From: Streptosporangium album
Lineage (GTDB): Bacteria > Actinomycetota > Actinomycetes > Streptosporangiales > Streptosporangiaceae
DNA length: 64,000 nucleotides
Direction of reading: 5' to 3'
Assembly: GCF_014203795.1 (NCBI RefSeq)
Contig: NZ_JACHJU010000002.1
Span: 806,001 to 870,000 of the forward strand
Every line of letters starts with the position of its first letter. Position 1 is the stretch's first letter. This document shows positions 1 through 8,839 of the stretch, piece by piece. Both the position numbers and the translations under genes were made by a program. The notes under the pieces are model-generated. The model searched no databases, was not told the origin of the DNA, and worked only from the letters and a program-made list of their open reading frames with translations.

Positions 1-290
1 TACGGCCGGACCGGCTGGAGGAGTATCGCGAACGCCACGCCACGGTGTGGCCCGAGATGCTCGACGCTCTGCGGGCCACCGGCTGGCACAACTACTCACT
101 GTTCACACGGGACGACGGGCTCCTCGTCGGTTACCTGGAGACCGACGACTTCGAGGCGGCCCTGGCGGGAATGGCCGCGACCGAGGTCAACGCGCGGTGG
201 CAGGCGGAGATGGCCCCGTTCTTCGAGAACCTGGAGGGACACCCGGACGAGGGCATGATGGCACTCGGCGAGGTCTTCCACCTCGACTGA
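1..290 (+). CDS. rhaM: L-rhamnose mutarotase, 3' part (5' end outside window)
   Basis: The frame is open from base 3 and carries the C-terminal part of an L-rhamnose mutarotase, which interconverts the alpha and beta anomers of L-rhamnose before isomerisation. Family hallmarks are visible: ERHATVWPEM near the start, GWHNYSLF, a YLETDDFE segment, and an ending rich in acidic residues and Trp. About 95 residues are present against a usual length of about 105, so only a few N-terminal residues are missing. It ends 18 bases from the convergent homocysteine methyltransferase gene. Neighbouring rhamnose genes, if any, lie to the left of the window. Confidence 0.85.
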   Translation, partial: RPDRLEEYRERHATVWPEMLDALRATGWHNYSLFTRDDGLLVGYLETDDFEAALAGMAATEVNARWQAEMAPFFENLEGHPDEGMMALGEVFHLD

Positions 291-308
291 GCCGCCGCCT
301 CTCCGGGC

Positions 309-1172
309 TCAGCCCGTCCTCAGGTGCTCACGGATCTGGCGGATGTGCTCGGGGGTGGTACGGCAGCAGCCCCCGACGAAGGCGGCACCCGCGGCGGACC
401 ACCCGGCCGCCGCCGCGCCGAACTCGTCGGGGTCGGCCAGCCCGAGCCAGCGGCGGTTCACGGCGTCCCAGGTCTCCCCGGAGTTCGGGTAGGCCATCAC
501 CGGCTTGCCCTCGATCCGGTCGATGAGGCTGGGCACGTGGCGGGGGGCCGTGCAGTTGACACCGACGGCGATCACCTGAGGGTTGCCGGCGAACAGCGCG
601 GCGGCATCCTTGATCGGGGTGCCGTCGTTGATGTGCTCGCCGTCGCGGCAGGAGAAGCTCACCCACGCCCGCGTTCCGGGCGTCTCGGCGAGCAGCCGGC
701 CCAGCGCCCTGGCCTCGGCGTAGGACGGAATGGTCTCGCAGGCCAGCAGGTCGGCCCCGCTGCCGGCCAGGATGTGCCAGCGCTCCCGGTGCCAGTCGGC
801 CAGACCGTCCTCGTCGAGGTCGTAGTCGCCGGTGTACTCGGAGCCGTCGGCCAGGTAGGCGCCGTAGGGGCCGACGCTGGCGGCCACCGTTCCCGTGCCG
901 TGGAGATCCCGGGCCTCCACGGCCAGACGCACCGACAGCACGATCAGCTTCTCGGCCTCGTCGGCACCGAGCCCCCGGCGTACGAACGCCGGAATGCTCG
1001 CCTGGTAACTCGCCGTGGTCGCCACCTCGGCCCCCGCGGCGAAGTAGTCGAGGTGCGCCCGCCTGATCAACGAGGGGTTCTCCAGCAGGAGCCTCGCCGA
1101 CCAGAGCTCGTCCCGCAGGTCGGCGCCGAGCGCCTCCAAGTGCGTGGCGAGGCCACCGTCCAGAATCACCAT
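309..1172 (-). CDS. mmuM: homocysteine S-methyltransferase
   Basis: This 287-aa protein should methylate homocysteine to methionine using S-methylmethionine or S-adenosylmethionine as donor in the cytoplasm. The N-terminal ILDGGLATHLE motif is typical of the family. The three zinc-binding cysteines are present: C207 in GVNC and C269/C270 in GGCC. The length matches MmuM. The ATG at 1172 is preceded by AAGGAGTGAG, a strong ribosome-binding site. The gene shares its strand with the DUF885 gene upstream, with a 144-base gap. No folate-binding region is present, so it is not MetH. Confidence 0.92.
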   Translation of the reverse strand: MVILDGGLATHLEALGADLRDELWSARLLLENPSLIRRAHLDYFAAGAEVATTASYQASIPAFVRRGLGADEAEKLIVLSVRLAVEARDLHGTGTVAASVGPYGAYLADGSEYTGDYDLDEDGLADWHRERWHILAGSGADLLACETIPSYAEARALGRLLAETPGTRAWVSFSCRDGEHINDGTPIKDAAALFAGNPQVIAVGVNCTAPRHVPSLIDRIEGKPVMAYPNSGETWDAVNRRWLGLADPDEFGAAAAGWSAAGAAFVGGCCRTTPEHIRQIREHLRTG

Positions 1173-1316
1173 CTCACTCCTTACAGGTCACTCGCACCGG
1201 CGCCCGAGCTGGTCGGCGGACCGCTCATCAGGAAAGGCCCCGTGCGTGACCGTGACACGGATCGCGGGCAGTCATCACGCCGAGCCCCCGCGATCCGGAC
1301 CATATTCTTCCCGGCG

Positions 1317-2948
1317 TCAGCCGATCCTACGCAGGGCGTCGGCCAGACCGGACAGACCCACCGGCCCGAGCTCCAGAGCCGCGGTGTGCCAGCGGCGCAG
1401 GTCGAAGGCCGCGCCCAGACGCTGCCGGGCCTCCTCGCGGGCGGCCAGCCAGGCGCGCTCACCGAGCTTGTAGGAAGGAGCCTGCCCCGGCCAGCCGAAA
1501 TAGCGGACCACCTCGGCGTGGACCCGGTGCGGCTCGCCGCGGCCCTGGTTGAGCAGCACGTCGCACGCCTTGTCGAAGGTCCACTTCGAGCCGTCGGGAA
1601 GCGGCAGGTCCAGGTGGACGCCGATGTCGATGACCACCCGCGCGGCCCGCAGCGCCGACCCGCCGAGCATGCCCAGCCGGGCGCCCGGATCGGTGAACCA
1701 GCCCAGCTCGTCGGCCAGTCGTTCGGCGTAGAGCGCCCAGCCCTCGCCGTGCCCGCTCACCCAGGAGTTCTTGCCGAAACGTGACAGGCCGTCCCCGGCC
1801 ACGCGGGTGGCCCCGAGCTGGAGGTGATGGCCGGGCACGCCCTCGTGGAAAACGGTGGTCAGCTCGTTCCAGGTCCCGAACCGGTTCTGGTCGCCGTTCA
1901 CCGGCCACCAGGTGCGGCCCGGCCGTGACAGGTCCTCGCTCGGCGAGGTGTAGTAGGCCGCCCCCGAGGTCGAGCCCAGGGCCAGCGTGACGTCCACCCG
2001 GCGCAGCGGCTCGGCGATGTCGAAGTGGGTTCCGTGCAGCTCTTCGACCGCCCGGTCGTGACGCTCCTGCAGCCAGCCCCGGTAGGCGTCCAGGCCCTCG
2101 ACGTACTGGGTCTCGTTCAGGATCGCGGTCGCCTCCTCCACCGAGGCGCCCGGCCGCACCAGCCCCGCCTCGGCCACCAGCTCGGCCTCGATGCGGGCGA
2201 GTTCGGCCCAGCCCCACTCGTAGGCGTCCACCAGGTCGATGTCGGCGCCCAGGTTGAGCCGGGCGGCCACCGCGTAGCGCTCGGCGCCGACCGCGTCCCG
2301 CTGGGTGGCCCGGGGCGCGTAGTCCTCGCGCAGGTAGCGGGCGGCCTCGGCGTAGGCGGTGTGCGCGGCCGCGGCGCCCCGGTCCAGCTCGCCGCGGACC
2401 GGGCCGTCGCCGTACCCCGTCACGAGCTCTCGGTGCGTGCCGTCGGTGGCGAACAGGTCGAGCTGTACGGCCAGCTCCAGCGCCTGGCGGCGGGCCGCCG
2501 GCATGTCCTGGGCGAGACCCGCCTCCAGGCTCGCCCGCCAGCCGTCCAACATCCGCGGGACAGCCGAGAGCCTGGCCGCCACATCACGCCACTGGTCGTC
2601 GGTGCCGTGCGGCAGCAGATCCACGCTGTCGCGCAGGTCGGTGACCAGCCCGAACGGCGCCCGCACCGCACGGAGCGGCTCGCCGATCTCGTGCCAGGCG
2701 AGCTCGGCCTCAAGGCGCTCGCGCAGGTGTGCCGCGGCCCGGACGTCCGCTTCGCCCTGCGGCTCCAGGGGGGCGAGCTTCCTCAAGGTCTCGCTGATCA
2801 GGGCGGCCCGGGCGGCGTTGCCGTCCGGGCCGTAGTCGGTGGCCGCGGCGAACGGGATATCGAGCCCTTCCATCCCGGCGCTGACCGGGTCGAGCACTGC
2901 CGAACGGGTGACATATTCATCGCAAAGGGCGAAGATCGGGCTGGTCAT
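1317..2948 (-). CDS. DUF885 family putative metallohydrolase
   Basis: A 543-aa soluble protein of the DUF885 family, whose members look like zinc carboxypeptidases or other hydrolases. The central signature FHEGVPGHH (H368, E369, H374/H375) is the presumed metal and catalytic motif. The sequence is alpha-helical throughout, and no signal peptide is visible, so it is probably cytoplasmic. The ATG at 2948 is the first in-frame ATG and gives the family length of 530-560 residues. The substrate cannot be told from sequence; peptides are the usual guess. Confidence 0.85.
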   Translation of the reverse strand: MTSPIFALCDEYVTRSAVLDPVSAGMEGLDIPFAAATDYGPDGNAARAALISETLRKLAPLEPQGEADVRAAAHLRERLEAELAWHEIGEPLRAVRAPFGLVTDLRDSVDLLPHGTDDQWRDVAARLSAVPRMLDGWRASLEAGLAQDMPAARRQALELAVQLDLFATDGTHRELVTGYGDGPVRGELDRGAAAAHTAYAEAARYLREDYAPRATQRDAVGAERYAVAARLNLGADIDLVDAYEWGWAELARIEAELVAEAGLVRPGASVEEATAILNETQYVEGLDAYRGWLQERHDRAVEELHGTHFDIAEPLRRVDVTLALGSTSGAAYYTSPSEDLSRPGRTWWPVNGDQNRFGTWNELTTVFHEGVPGHHLQLGATRVAGDGLSRFGKNSWVSGHGEGWALYAERLADELGWFTDPGARLGMLGGSALRAARVVIDIGVHLDLPLPDGSKWTFDKACDVLLNQGRGEPHRVHAEVVRYFGWPGQAPSYKLGERAWLAAREEARQRLGAAFDLRRWHTAALELGPVGLSGLADALRRIG

Positions 2949-3018
2949 CCCGGCACTTTAGCCGACCTGACCTGGGAGGGCACCTGACAATCGACGCGAC
3001 CTGACTCCTCCGGACCTC

Positions 3019-5316
3019 TCACCGCTTCCAGAAGGGGCGCCGCTCCCCGGACCGGCTCAGCGCCTCCAGCCCGTCGACGGCCCGGCGCCACAGCGCCTCC
3101 ACATCCCCGCCGGTCTGCAGGTCTGCGGCCAGGGCCTCAAGCTCCGCGTGACCGCCCAGGTAGACAGCCAGGGCCGCCAGGCGGCTGCCCAGATCCGCGA
3201 GGTAGCGCAGCCGGTCGGCGGCGCCGAGAGAACCGGCGGCGCGCAGCCGCTTCAGCTCCTCCTCGATCTCGGCCCGGGGCAGCTCCCTCGCCCCGGAGGG
3301 CACGGGGCCGGACGGCCTCATCTTGCCTCGGGTGGTCCCGGACGCCATGTTCCACGCCGCGCCGCCCGTCCCGCCGGCCGTGAACCTCGGCGCCGCGCCG
3401 GGGGCCGCGGGCGCGGGCGCGCCCGCCTGCGGCTGGGCCATCGAGGTCAGCATCATCGGCGCCGCCGTGACGACCGGACTCTCCCAGCCGCTGGGCAGCT
3501 CCACCGGCTGGATCACGCGATGCCCCGGCCCGCCCTCGGCGACCACCGTGCTGTCGACCGCGACGAACGCGGTGAACCGGCAGAGCACGCCGTACGTGAG
3601 CGAGATCCCGACGATCTCCTCCTCCAGCGAGTGGTCACCCGCGGCGTAGCGGTCCTCCAGGACGCGCAGCCGGGCTCGTGCCCAGATCGCCCGCGTCGCG
3701 GGACTGTCCGTGCGCGACCCGGCGACCCGCCGCTCCCAGGGCTGCCCGGCCGAGTCCAGCCCGTGCACGGTCAGCGCCCCGGACGCGTCTCCCCGGTAGC
3801 GTCCCAGGACGGTGAGCGGCACCCCCGGGTAGATCGAGCCGAGGTGGCTGACCGTGCCGGGGACGAGGTCGAGTCCGTCGGCCTTGAGGGACAGGTCGGT
3901 GACCAGCGGGGCGCCGATCCTGCGGTGGATGTGCTCCATCGCCTCGTCCAGACGGTCCTCCGACTCCACCAGCTCGCACCGGCCCGCGCCCAGTCCGGCC
4001 AGCCTGCCGAGGAACCCGGCGTTGACCGCGCGGTCGATGCCGACCGTGTGCACCCGCATCCCGGCCAGTCTGGCGCCGACCCGCTCCAGGATCTGGTCCT
4101 CGTTGCCGACCTGCCCGTCGGTGACGAGCACCAGGACCCGGTCCCGGGCCGAGTCGGCGAGCAGCGCGACGGCCTGCTCCAGCGGGGCCAGGATCTCGGT
4201 GCCGCCCCGCGCCTCCAGCCGGGCGAGATGCTCCACCGCGCGGTAGCGGTTGCGGTCGGAGGCCGGTGACAGTCCCGGGCCGAGCCCTTCGGGTGCTTCC
4301 ACCACGGTGTCGAAGGAGAGCACCGCGAACCGGTCGCCCCCGGTGAGCGTGTCGACGATGCGGGCGGCGGCGCGTCGGGCGGCGACCATCTTCCAGCCGG
4401 TCATGCTGCCCGAGCGGTCCAGCACCAGCGCGACGTCCTTGGGCGTGGCCGCGCCCCGGGCCTGCTCGGGGACGACGGTCAGAGTGAACGTGCCCTCCTC
4501 GCCGTCGCCCGCGTCAGGGACCAGCGCGAGCGAGGTGGAGGTGCCGAAGGACAGGCGCAGGATGAAGTCGCGATCCAGCCGCTCGCCCGGCTGGAGGCTG
4601 ACCGTGGTCCCCTCCTGGAGGACGGCGTGCAGGCTGGAGCGGATCTCGCGCAGTTCCAGCCCGGCCGGATCGACGGAGACCGCGAGCGAGAGCCGTACCG
4701 GATTGGGGAAGCCGGGCAGCAGCACCGGGGGGGTGATCCGGGAGGCGTCCGGGACCGCGTCGGTGTCGGGGGACCAGCCGCCGCCCGCCTGGTCCCCGTC
4801 GAGCGGGGTGCCGGGGATGTAGCGGGGAGCGACGACCAGGGGGAAGCGGAAGGTCGCCGCGCCGTCCTCGTAGGGGAGCGGCTGGTTGAGCGTGAGATGC
4901 ACGGTGACCCGCTCGCCCGGCACGATGTTGCCGACCCGGATGGTGAAGACGTCGGGCCGGTCCTCCTCGGCGATCGCGGCCCGCCTGCCCTCGGCGACCG
5001 CCTGGTCGTAGTCGGCCCTGGCCTGGCCGCGCTCCTTGAGGATCCCTTCGATGATCCGTCCGTCGGCCTCCATCCTGAAGGCTGTCACGGCGGCCCGGTC
5101 GGGCAGCGGGAAGACATAGGTGGCCTCGAGCGCCACGTCGTGCGGGTTGCGGAAACCCTGGACCACCTCGACCCCGGCGATCAGCCCGGACACGGCGGCG
5201 GTGACGTCCACGCTCTCCAGCGGCAGGTTGCCGCGCTCGGTGAAGAGTGCTCCCAGCCCGGCGTCCGGGACGGGCTCGCACTCCTCCGGTCGTAGCGTTG
5301 CGATGGAGGTGATCAT
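3019..5316 (-). CDS. VIT domain and von Willebrand factor A domain protein
   Basis: A 765-aa protein with an N-terminal VIT (vault inter-alpha-trypsin) domain at about residues 25-170. A vWA domain follows, with a complete MIDAS start D300-x-S302-x-S304 (LDRSGSM), then a Pro/Ala-rich linker and a helical C-terminus. There is no signal peptide, so a cytoplasmic scaffold or metal-dependent binding role is likely; the partner is unknown. The ATG at 5316 overlaps the stop of the upstream MerR gene (ATGA). An open frame continues upstream, but that part is the MerR gene read in another frame and was excluded. Confidence 0.85.
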   Translation of the reverse strand: MITSIATLRPEECEPVPDAGLGALFTERGNLPLESVDVTAAVSGLIAGVEVVQGFRNPHDVALEATYVFPLPDRAAVTAFRMEADGRIIEGILKERGQARADYDQAVAEGRRAAIAEEDRPDVFTIRVGNIVPGERVTVHLTLNQPLPYEDGAATFRFPLVVAPRYIPGTPLDGDQAGGGWSPDTDAVPDASRITPPVLLPGFPNPVRLSLAVSVDPAGLELREIRSSLHAVLQEGTTVSLQPGERLDRDFILRLSFGTSTSLALVPDAGDGEEGTFTLTVVPEQARGAATPKDVALVLDRSGSMTGWKMVAARRAAARIVDTLTGGDRFAVLSFDTVVEAPEGLGPGLSPASDRNRYRAVEHLARLEARGGTEILAPLEQAVALLADSARDRVLVLVTDGQVGNEDQILERVGARLAGMRVHTVGIDRAVNAGFLGRLAGLGAGRCELVESEDRLDEAMEHIHRRIGAPLVTDLSLKADGLDLVPGTVSHLGSIYPGVPLTVLGRYRGDASGALTVHGLDSAGQPWERRVAGSRTDSPATRAIWARARLRVLEDRYAAGDHSLEEEIVGISLTYGVLCRFTAFVAVDSTVVAEGGPGHRVIQPVELPSGWESPVVTAAPMMLTSMAQPQAGAPAPAAPGAAPRFTAGGTGGAAWNMASGTTRGKMRPSGPVPSGARELPRAEIEEELKRLRAAGSLGAADRLRYLADLGSRLAALAVYLGGHAELEALAADLQTGGDVEALWRRAVDGLEALSRSGERRPFWKR

Positions 5317-5999
5317 GACGACTTCCCTTCGGCAGGTGCGAGGTCGTGTTTGCGCAGGACCGCCAGGAGCACCCCGGAAGCGGCGGCGATCTCGGCGAGG
5401 CTCTCGGGCGAGGGCGTACGGCCGTCGCCGTCGAGCAGCAGGGTCACGCCGGTCGCCAGCCGTACGCCGTGGACGATCACGGCGGGTGCGTGGGAGGGCG
5501 GCGGAGTGACGGGCGGGGACGCCGGTGGCCGCGATGGGGCGGGTCCGGGCGAGGTGGCCCGGGTGGGCGCGCCCGCCTGCGGTGCGGCCGGTCTCGGCAT
5601 GAGAGGGCCGGCCTGCGCGGTGGCGGACGACGACGCGGCCGGCTCGGCCCAGAAGCGCGGGCGCGTGGCCCTGGGCGCGGGCGGCTCCGCCGGAGGCGCC
5701 GGGAGGCTGGAGATCGACTCCAGGATCTGGTCCCCGGCCCCGGCCAGCTCGGCCTGGATCTCGGCGATCGTCCGGCCGTCGGCCTGACGTCGTTTGACGG
5801 CGATGAGCTGGAGAAGGTGGCGCCTGCCGTAGAGGGCGACGCGACCGCGGCGGGCCGACGGCGGGTCGAGCAGCCCGATCGTGGAATACCACCGGATGAG
5901 GCGTTCGGTGGGCATGTCCCTGACCCGCCCGTTGAGCTGGGCGGTCGGGGCGAGCGCCGCGGAGGCCCGCTCCGCCAGTTCACCGATGGTCCATTCCAT
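5313..5999 (-). CDS. MerR family transcriptional regulator
   Basis: A 228-aa regulator. Residues 1-75 form a MerR-type winged helix-turn-helix (WTIGELAERA, then RLIRWYSTIGLLDPP and YGRRHLLQLIAVKRRQ). A long Pro/Ala linker follows at about 105-175, then a conserved-looking C-terminal segment that may sense a ligand or bind the coupled VIT/vWA protein. The stop overlaps the next start by 4 nt, so the two proteins are probably made in equal amounts and act together. Two dyads lie just upstream of the ATG, suggesting autoregulation. The signal sensed is unknown. Confidence 0.85.
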   Translation of the reverse strand: MEWTIGELAERASAALAPTAQLNGRVRDMPTERLIRWYSTIGLLDPPSARRGRVALYGRRHLLQLIAVKRRQADGRTIAEIQAELAGAGDQILESISSLPAPPAEPPAPRATRPRFWAEPAASSSATAQAGPLMPRPAAPQAGAPTRATSPGPAPSRPPASPPVTPPPSHAPAVIVHGVRLATGVTLLLDGDGRTPSPESLAEIAAASGVLLAVLRKHDLAPAEGKSS

Positions 6000-6009
6000 A
6001 TCTCGATAG

Positions 6010-6034
6010 TGACACTGTAATCGTGACACTGTCA
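6010..6034. promoter_or_regulatory. candidate MerR autoregulatory operator
   Basis: Two copies of GTGACACTGT begin 14 bp apart (6009 and 6023). The second lies within a perfect 11-bp dyad TGACA-C-TGTCA (6024-6034) and the first within a near-perfect one (6010-6020, one mismatch). On the minus strand a TTGACA overlaps the distal dyad, in a plausible -35 position for the MerR gene whose ATG is at 5999. Placement between the MerR gene and dps supports control of the MerR promoter and possibly of dps. Binding itself is inferred. Confidence 0.6.
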
Positions 6035-6110
6035 ACATTAGAGGAGAGAGGAGTGGGTAGGGACGTTTCAGTACAAACCGGAAACCGATGTCGAAACGGG
6101 GGGACATTTC

Positions 6111-6578
6111 ATGTCCGCGATCACCAGCCCGCTCAATCCCGAAGACAAGAAGGTCGTCGCCGTCGCACTCCAGGGCGCGCTCGTCGACCTGCTCGACCTG
6201 TCGCTGCTGACCAAGCAGGCACACTGGAACGTGATCGGCCACAACTTCCGCTCGCTGCACCTGCAGCTCGACAAGATCGTCTCAGCGGCCAGGAAGCACG
6301 CGGACACCGTCGCCGAGCGCGCGGTGGCCCTCGGATGCAACCCCGACGGCCGGGCTTCGACGATCGCGAGCACGACCGAGGTGCCGCAGCTGGAGACGGG
6401 CTACATCAACGACGGCAAGGTCGTCGCCGCGATGACGGACATCCTCGGGTCCATCACCCGCCGGATGCGTGAGCGCATCACCGCCACCGAAGAGGCCGAC
6501 CTGGTCACCCAGGACCTCCTGATCGAGATCACGCAGGACCTGGAGAAGCACCACTGGATGATCGAAGCCCAGCGCTAG
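6111..6578 (+). CDS. dps: Dps family DNA-protecting ferritin-like protein
   Basis: A 155-aa four-helix Dps protein, which stores iron, consumes peroxide at a ferroxidase site and may shield DNA. The inter-subunit di-iron ligands are all in register with E. coli Dps: H38, H50, D54, D65 and E69 (from TKQAHWNVIGHNF to HADTVAE). The ATG at 6111 has a G-rich ribosome-binding site about seven bases upstream. The gene diverges from the MerR regulator and ends in a strong hairpin terminator, so it is probably a single transcription unit. Confidence 0.93.
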   Translation: MSAITSPLNPEDKKVVAVALQGALVDLLDLSLLTKQAHWNVIGHNFRSLHLQLDKIVSAARKHADTVAERAVALGCNPDGRASTIASTTEVPQLETGYINDGKVVAAMTDILGSITRRMRERITATEEADLVTQDLLIEITQDLEKHHWMIEAQR

Positions 6579-6592
6579 ACCGTCCCGCCGAA

Positions 6593-6621
6593 GGCGCCCC
6601 GGCCTCCACGGCCGGGGCGCC
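6593..6621 (+). terminator. rho-independent-type terminator of dps
   Basis: A perfect 12-bp inverted repeat (6593-6604 with 6610-6621, GGCGCCCCGGCC arms) has a 5-nt loop and a short pyrimidine tail, 14 nt after the dps stop. Confidence 0.8.
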
Positions 6622-6706
6622 CTTCCCGTCCCCGGGGCCCGGCCTGCCGGGGCTCCGCGTGGACGAGGGGCTCCTGCGGATCCGCTGATCCGGCGGGAGA
6701 ACGAGA

Positions 6707-6928
6707 GTGGGCGTTCCGCTGTTCATCGCGATCATGGGCGAGTTAAATGGCGACATGATCGGAAGTCCTCCAGAGGAGACACCGGGCCCGTCGACGATCC
6801 GGGAACGGGGACCGCGCCTGTCGCCGTTCACCCGCACGCTGACCGGTCCTCCCGGCCGCTGGCTGCTCCCTCTCACCGCGTTCGCCGGGCTTGCCCTGCT
6901 GTACGGCGTGAGCGCCCCCGGCGGTTAC
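6707..6928 (+). pseudogene. 5' half of a membrane-protein gene split by an IS200/IS605 element
   Basis: This open frame encodes a polar N-terminus followed by a hydrophobic segment (WLLPLTAFAGLALLYGVSAP) and stops being sensible exactly at the TTAC (6925-6928) where the insertion sequence begins. Reading GGY at the break and resuming at 8883 (TTC ATG GAG) restores one continuous frame, so the two pieces were one gene of about 230 codons with two or three membrane spans. Possible starts are GTG 6707 (with a GGGAG upstream), ATG 6734 and ATG 6755. The function of the intact protein is not recognised. Confidence 0.7.
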
Positions 6929-6945
6929 CGATGGTCCGCAGAAAG

Positions 6946-6965
6946 CCTCGGCCTTCGGGCCGGGG
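6946..6965. repeat. left-end hairpin of the IS200/IS605 element
   Basis: An 8-bp stem with one G-T wobble (CCTCGGCC / GGCCGGGG) closed by a TTCG loop, 17 bases inside the left boundary. Such hairpins are what TnpA recognises in this family. Confidence 0.75.
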
Positions 6966-7041
6966 ATGAATGCGGTCCCCGTCAGGGGATGGCCCGCCGT
7001 CAGGCGAGACATCCCGGAGCGCGAAGCGCGGACCCAGAACG

Positions 7042-7458
7042 TCAGGCTGGGCGGCGTTGCTGTTCGATGTAGGCCTTGATGATGGTCAGCGGAGCTCCGC
7101 CACAGGAGGCGGCGAAGTAGCTGGGGGACCAAAAGTGGCCGTGCATGACGGCGCGGTTGACCCGGCCGGTGAACTCCTTGCGTAGGTAGTGCGAGGACAC
7201 GCCCTTCAACGAGTTGACCAGTTTGCTGATGGCGACTTTGGGCGGGTAGTGGACCAGCAGGTGGATGTGATCGTCTTCGCCGTTGAACTCGCGTAGCTCG
7301 GCCTCGAAGCCGTCGCACACCTCGATCATGATTTCTTCGCAGCGGCGCAGCATCTCGTCGTCGAAGACGTTCCTGCGATATTTGGTCACGAAGACCAGAT
7401 GGGCATGCATCGCGGAAACCACATGTCTACCGCGCCGGTATTCGGCTTCCTGAGTCAT
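7042..7458 (-). CDS. tnpA: IS200/IS605 Y1 transposase TnpA
   Basis: A 138-aa HUH single-strand transposase. The HUH motif is H64-I-H66 in DDHIHLLVHYPP and the catalytic tyrosine is Y130 in KAYIEQQ, both in the normal place, so the enzyme looks active. It cuts and joins single-stranded element ends next to TTAC. It is transcribed toward the left end, divergent from tnpB, with 58 bases between the two starts that must hold both promoters. The length matches the family (about 130-155 residues). Confidence 0.93.
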   Translation of the reverse strand: MTQEAEYRRGRHVVSAMHAHLVFVTKYRRNVFDDEMLRRCEEIMIEVCDGFEAELREFNGEDDHIHLLVHYPPKVAISKLVNSLKGVSSHYLRKEFTGRVNRAVMHGHFWSPSYFAASCGGAPLTIIKAYIEQQRRPA

Positions 7459-7516
7459 AGACCAGAGCTAATGTGTTCGAGTCTGTGAGATGTGAGCGAC
7501 AGGTGGGGCAAGGGAG

Positions 7517-8839
7517 GTGTTTCGCATACTGACGGGGCGCAAGTACCGGCTGGAGTTGGACTTCGGGCAGAAGCTGTTCGCCGAGCGGGTGGCCGGGATC
7601 TGCCGGTCGGTGTGGAACACCGGCCTGGAACAGCGTCGCGCCTATCGGCGCAGGGGCGCTTTCATCGGCTATGCCGGGCAGTGCGGGCAACTCGCCGACG
7701 CCAAGGGCGAGTTCACCTGGCTGGCCGACGCTCCCGCCCAGGTCATCCAGCAGACGCTCAAGGACCTGGACGAGGCGTGCCGCAGGCACGGCACCTGGAA
7801 GGTCCGCTGGAAGAGCAAGGCGAAGTGGACGCCGTCGTTTCGGTTCCCGACCGCCAAGCACATCCCGGTCGAGAAGATCAACCGCAAGTGGGGGCGAGTG
7901 TTCCTGCCCAAGTTCGGGTGGGTGAGGTTCCGTCTGTCGCGCCCGCTGGGCGAGAGCGTGAAGTCCGCGACCATCTCGCGCGACGGTAAGCACTGGTTCG
8001 TGTCGTTCCTGGTCGACGACGGCATCACTCAAATGGAGGGGCATGCACGCCCCGACCGGGTGGCGGGGGTGGACCGGGGGGTGGTGACGGCTGCCGTCAC
8101 CTCCGGCGGGGAGTTCTTCGACCGCCGCCATGCCGGCGAGTCCGGCGTGTCCTCGCCGGTGCCCCCGAAGGAGGAGAAGGCCGACCGCGAGGCCGATCTG
8201 GGCTACCTGTCGGCCGGTGAGGCGGAGCGGTGTCTGCGGCTGCAACGCCGGTTGGCCCGTACGAAGAAGGGCTCGGCCCGGCGCAAGGTGGTGGCCGGTG
8301 AGGTGGGGGAGATCATGCGGCGGGTTCGGTGGCGCCGGGCGGACTTCAACGCCCAGAGCGCGCACCGGCTCACCCGCGACTACGGGCACATCGTCTTGGA
8401 GGATCTGGGCGTCCGTGGCATGACCGCCTCGGCGTCCGGCACGATCGAGGAGCCGGGTTCGCGGGTCGCTCAAAAGTCTGGCCTCAATAAGGCGATCTTG
8501 GATAAGGGCTGGTATGGGCTGGAAGTCGCGTTGCGGTCCAAGGCGCGCTGTACCGGCAGCGTCATCGGTAAGGTCCCTGCTGCCTACACGTCCCAGACGT
8601 GCTCGGCTCCGGCCTGCGGGAAGGTGGACGCGAAGAGTCGTGAGAGCCAAGCCCTCTTCCGTTGCACCGCCTGCGGGTATACCGAGCACGCTGACGTGAA
8701 CGCCGCAAAATGCATCAGGGCCAGAGGACAGGCGGCCGGGCCGGTCGTCTCAGGGCGTGGAGACTCGGGGTTGCCCGGGTCGGTGAAGCGTCAAGCACCC
8801 CGTTCCATAGCTCGCGGCGTGCCGCGGGCTGCCGCGTAA
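7517..8839 (+). CDS. tnpB: TnpB RNA-guided nuclease of the IS200/IS605 element
   Basis: A 440-aa TnpB. The three RuvC acidic residues are present: D186 (GVDRGV), E295 (VLEDLGVRG) and D393 (HADVNAA). The four zinc-finger cysteines C362, C367, C383 and C386 are also kept, so it looks catalytically complete. TnpB proteins use an RNA from the element's right end to cut target DNA beside the transposon target motif, which favours element retention. The GTG at 7517 lies directly against AGGGAG, too close for that to be its ribosome-binding site, so the start is uncertain. Residues after about 405 overlap the guide-RNA scaffold. Confidence 0.92.
   Translation: MFRILTGRKYRLELDFGQKLFAERVAGICRSVWNTGLEQRRAYRRRGAFIGYAGQCGQLADAKGEFTWLADAPAQVIQQTLKDLDEACRRHGTWKVRWKSKAKWTPSFRFPTAKHIPVEKINRKWGRVFLPKFGWVRFRLSRPLGESVKSATISRDGKHWFVSFLVDDGITQMEGHARPDRVAGVDRGVVTAAVTSGGEFFDRRHAGESGVSSPVPPKEEKADREADLGYLSAGEAERCLRLQRRLARTKKGSARRKVVAGEVGEIMRRVRWRRADFNAQSAHRLTRDYGHIVLEDLGVRGMTASASGTIEEPGSRVAQKSGLNKAILDKGWYGLEVALRSKARCTGSVIGKVPAAYTSQTCSAPACGKVDAKSRESQALFRCTACGYTEHADVNAAKCIRARGQAAGPVVSGRGDSGLPGSVKRQAPRSIARGVPRAAA

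Noticed and set aside
324-1784. Long plus-strand open frame opposite the homocysteine methyltransferase and DUF885 genes
   Set aside because: High GC leaves many long antisense frames open. This one has no family features, and the minus-strand genes under it are clear. The same applies to other antisense frames across the window.
5317-5892. Upstream extension of the VIT/vWA frame by about 190 codons
   Set aside because: It reads the MerR gene in a different frame and has Arg/Pro-rich shadow composition; the ATG overlapping the MerR stop is the better start.
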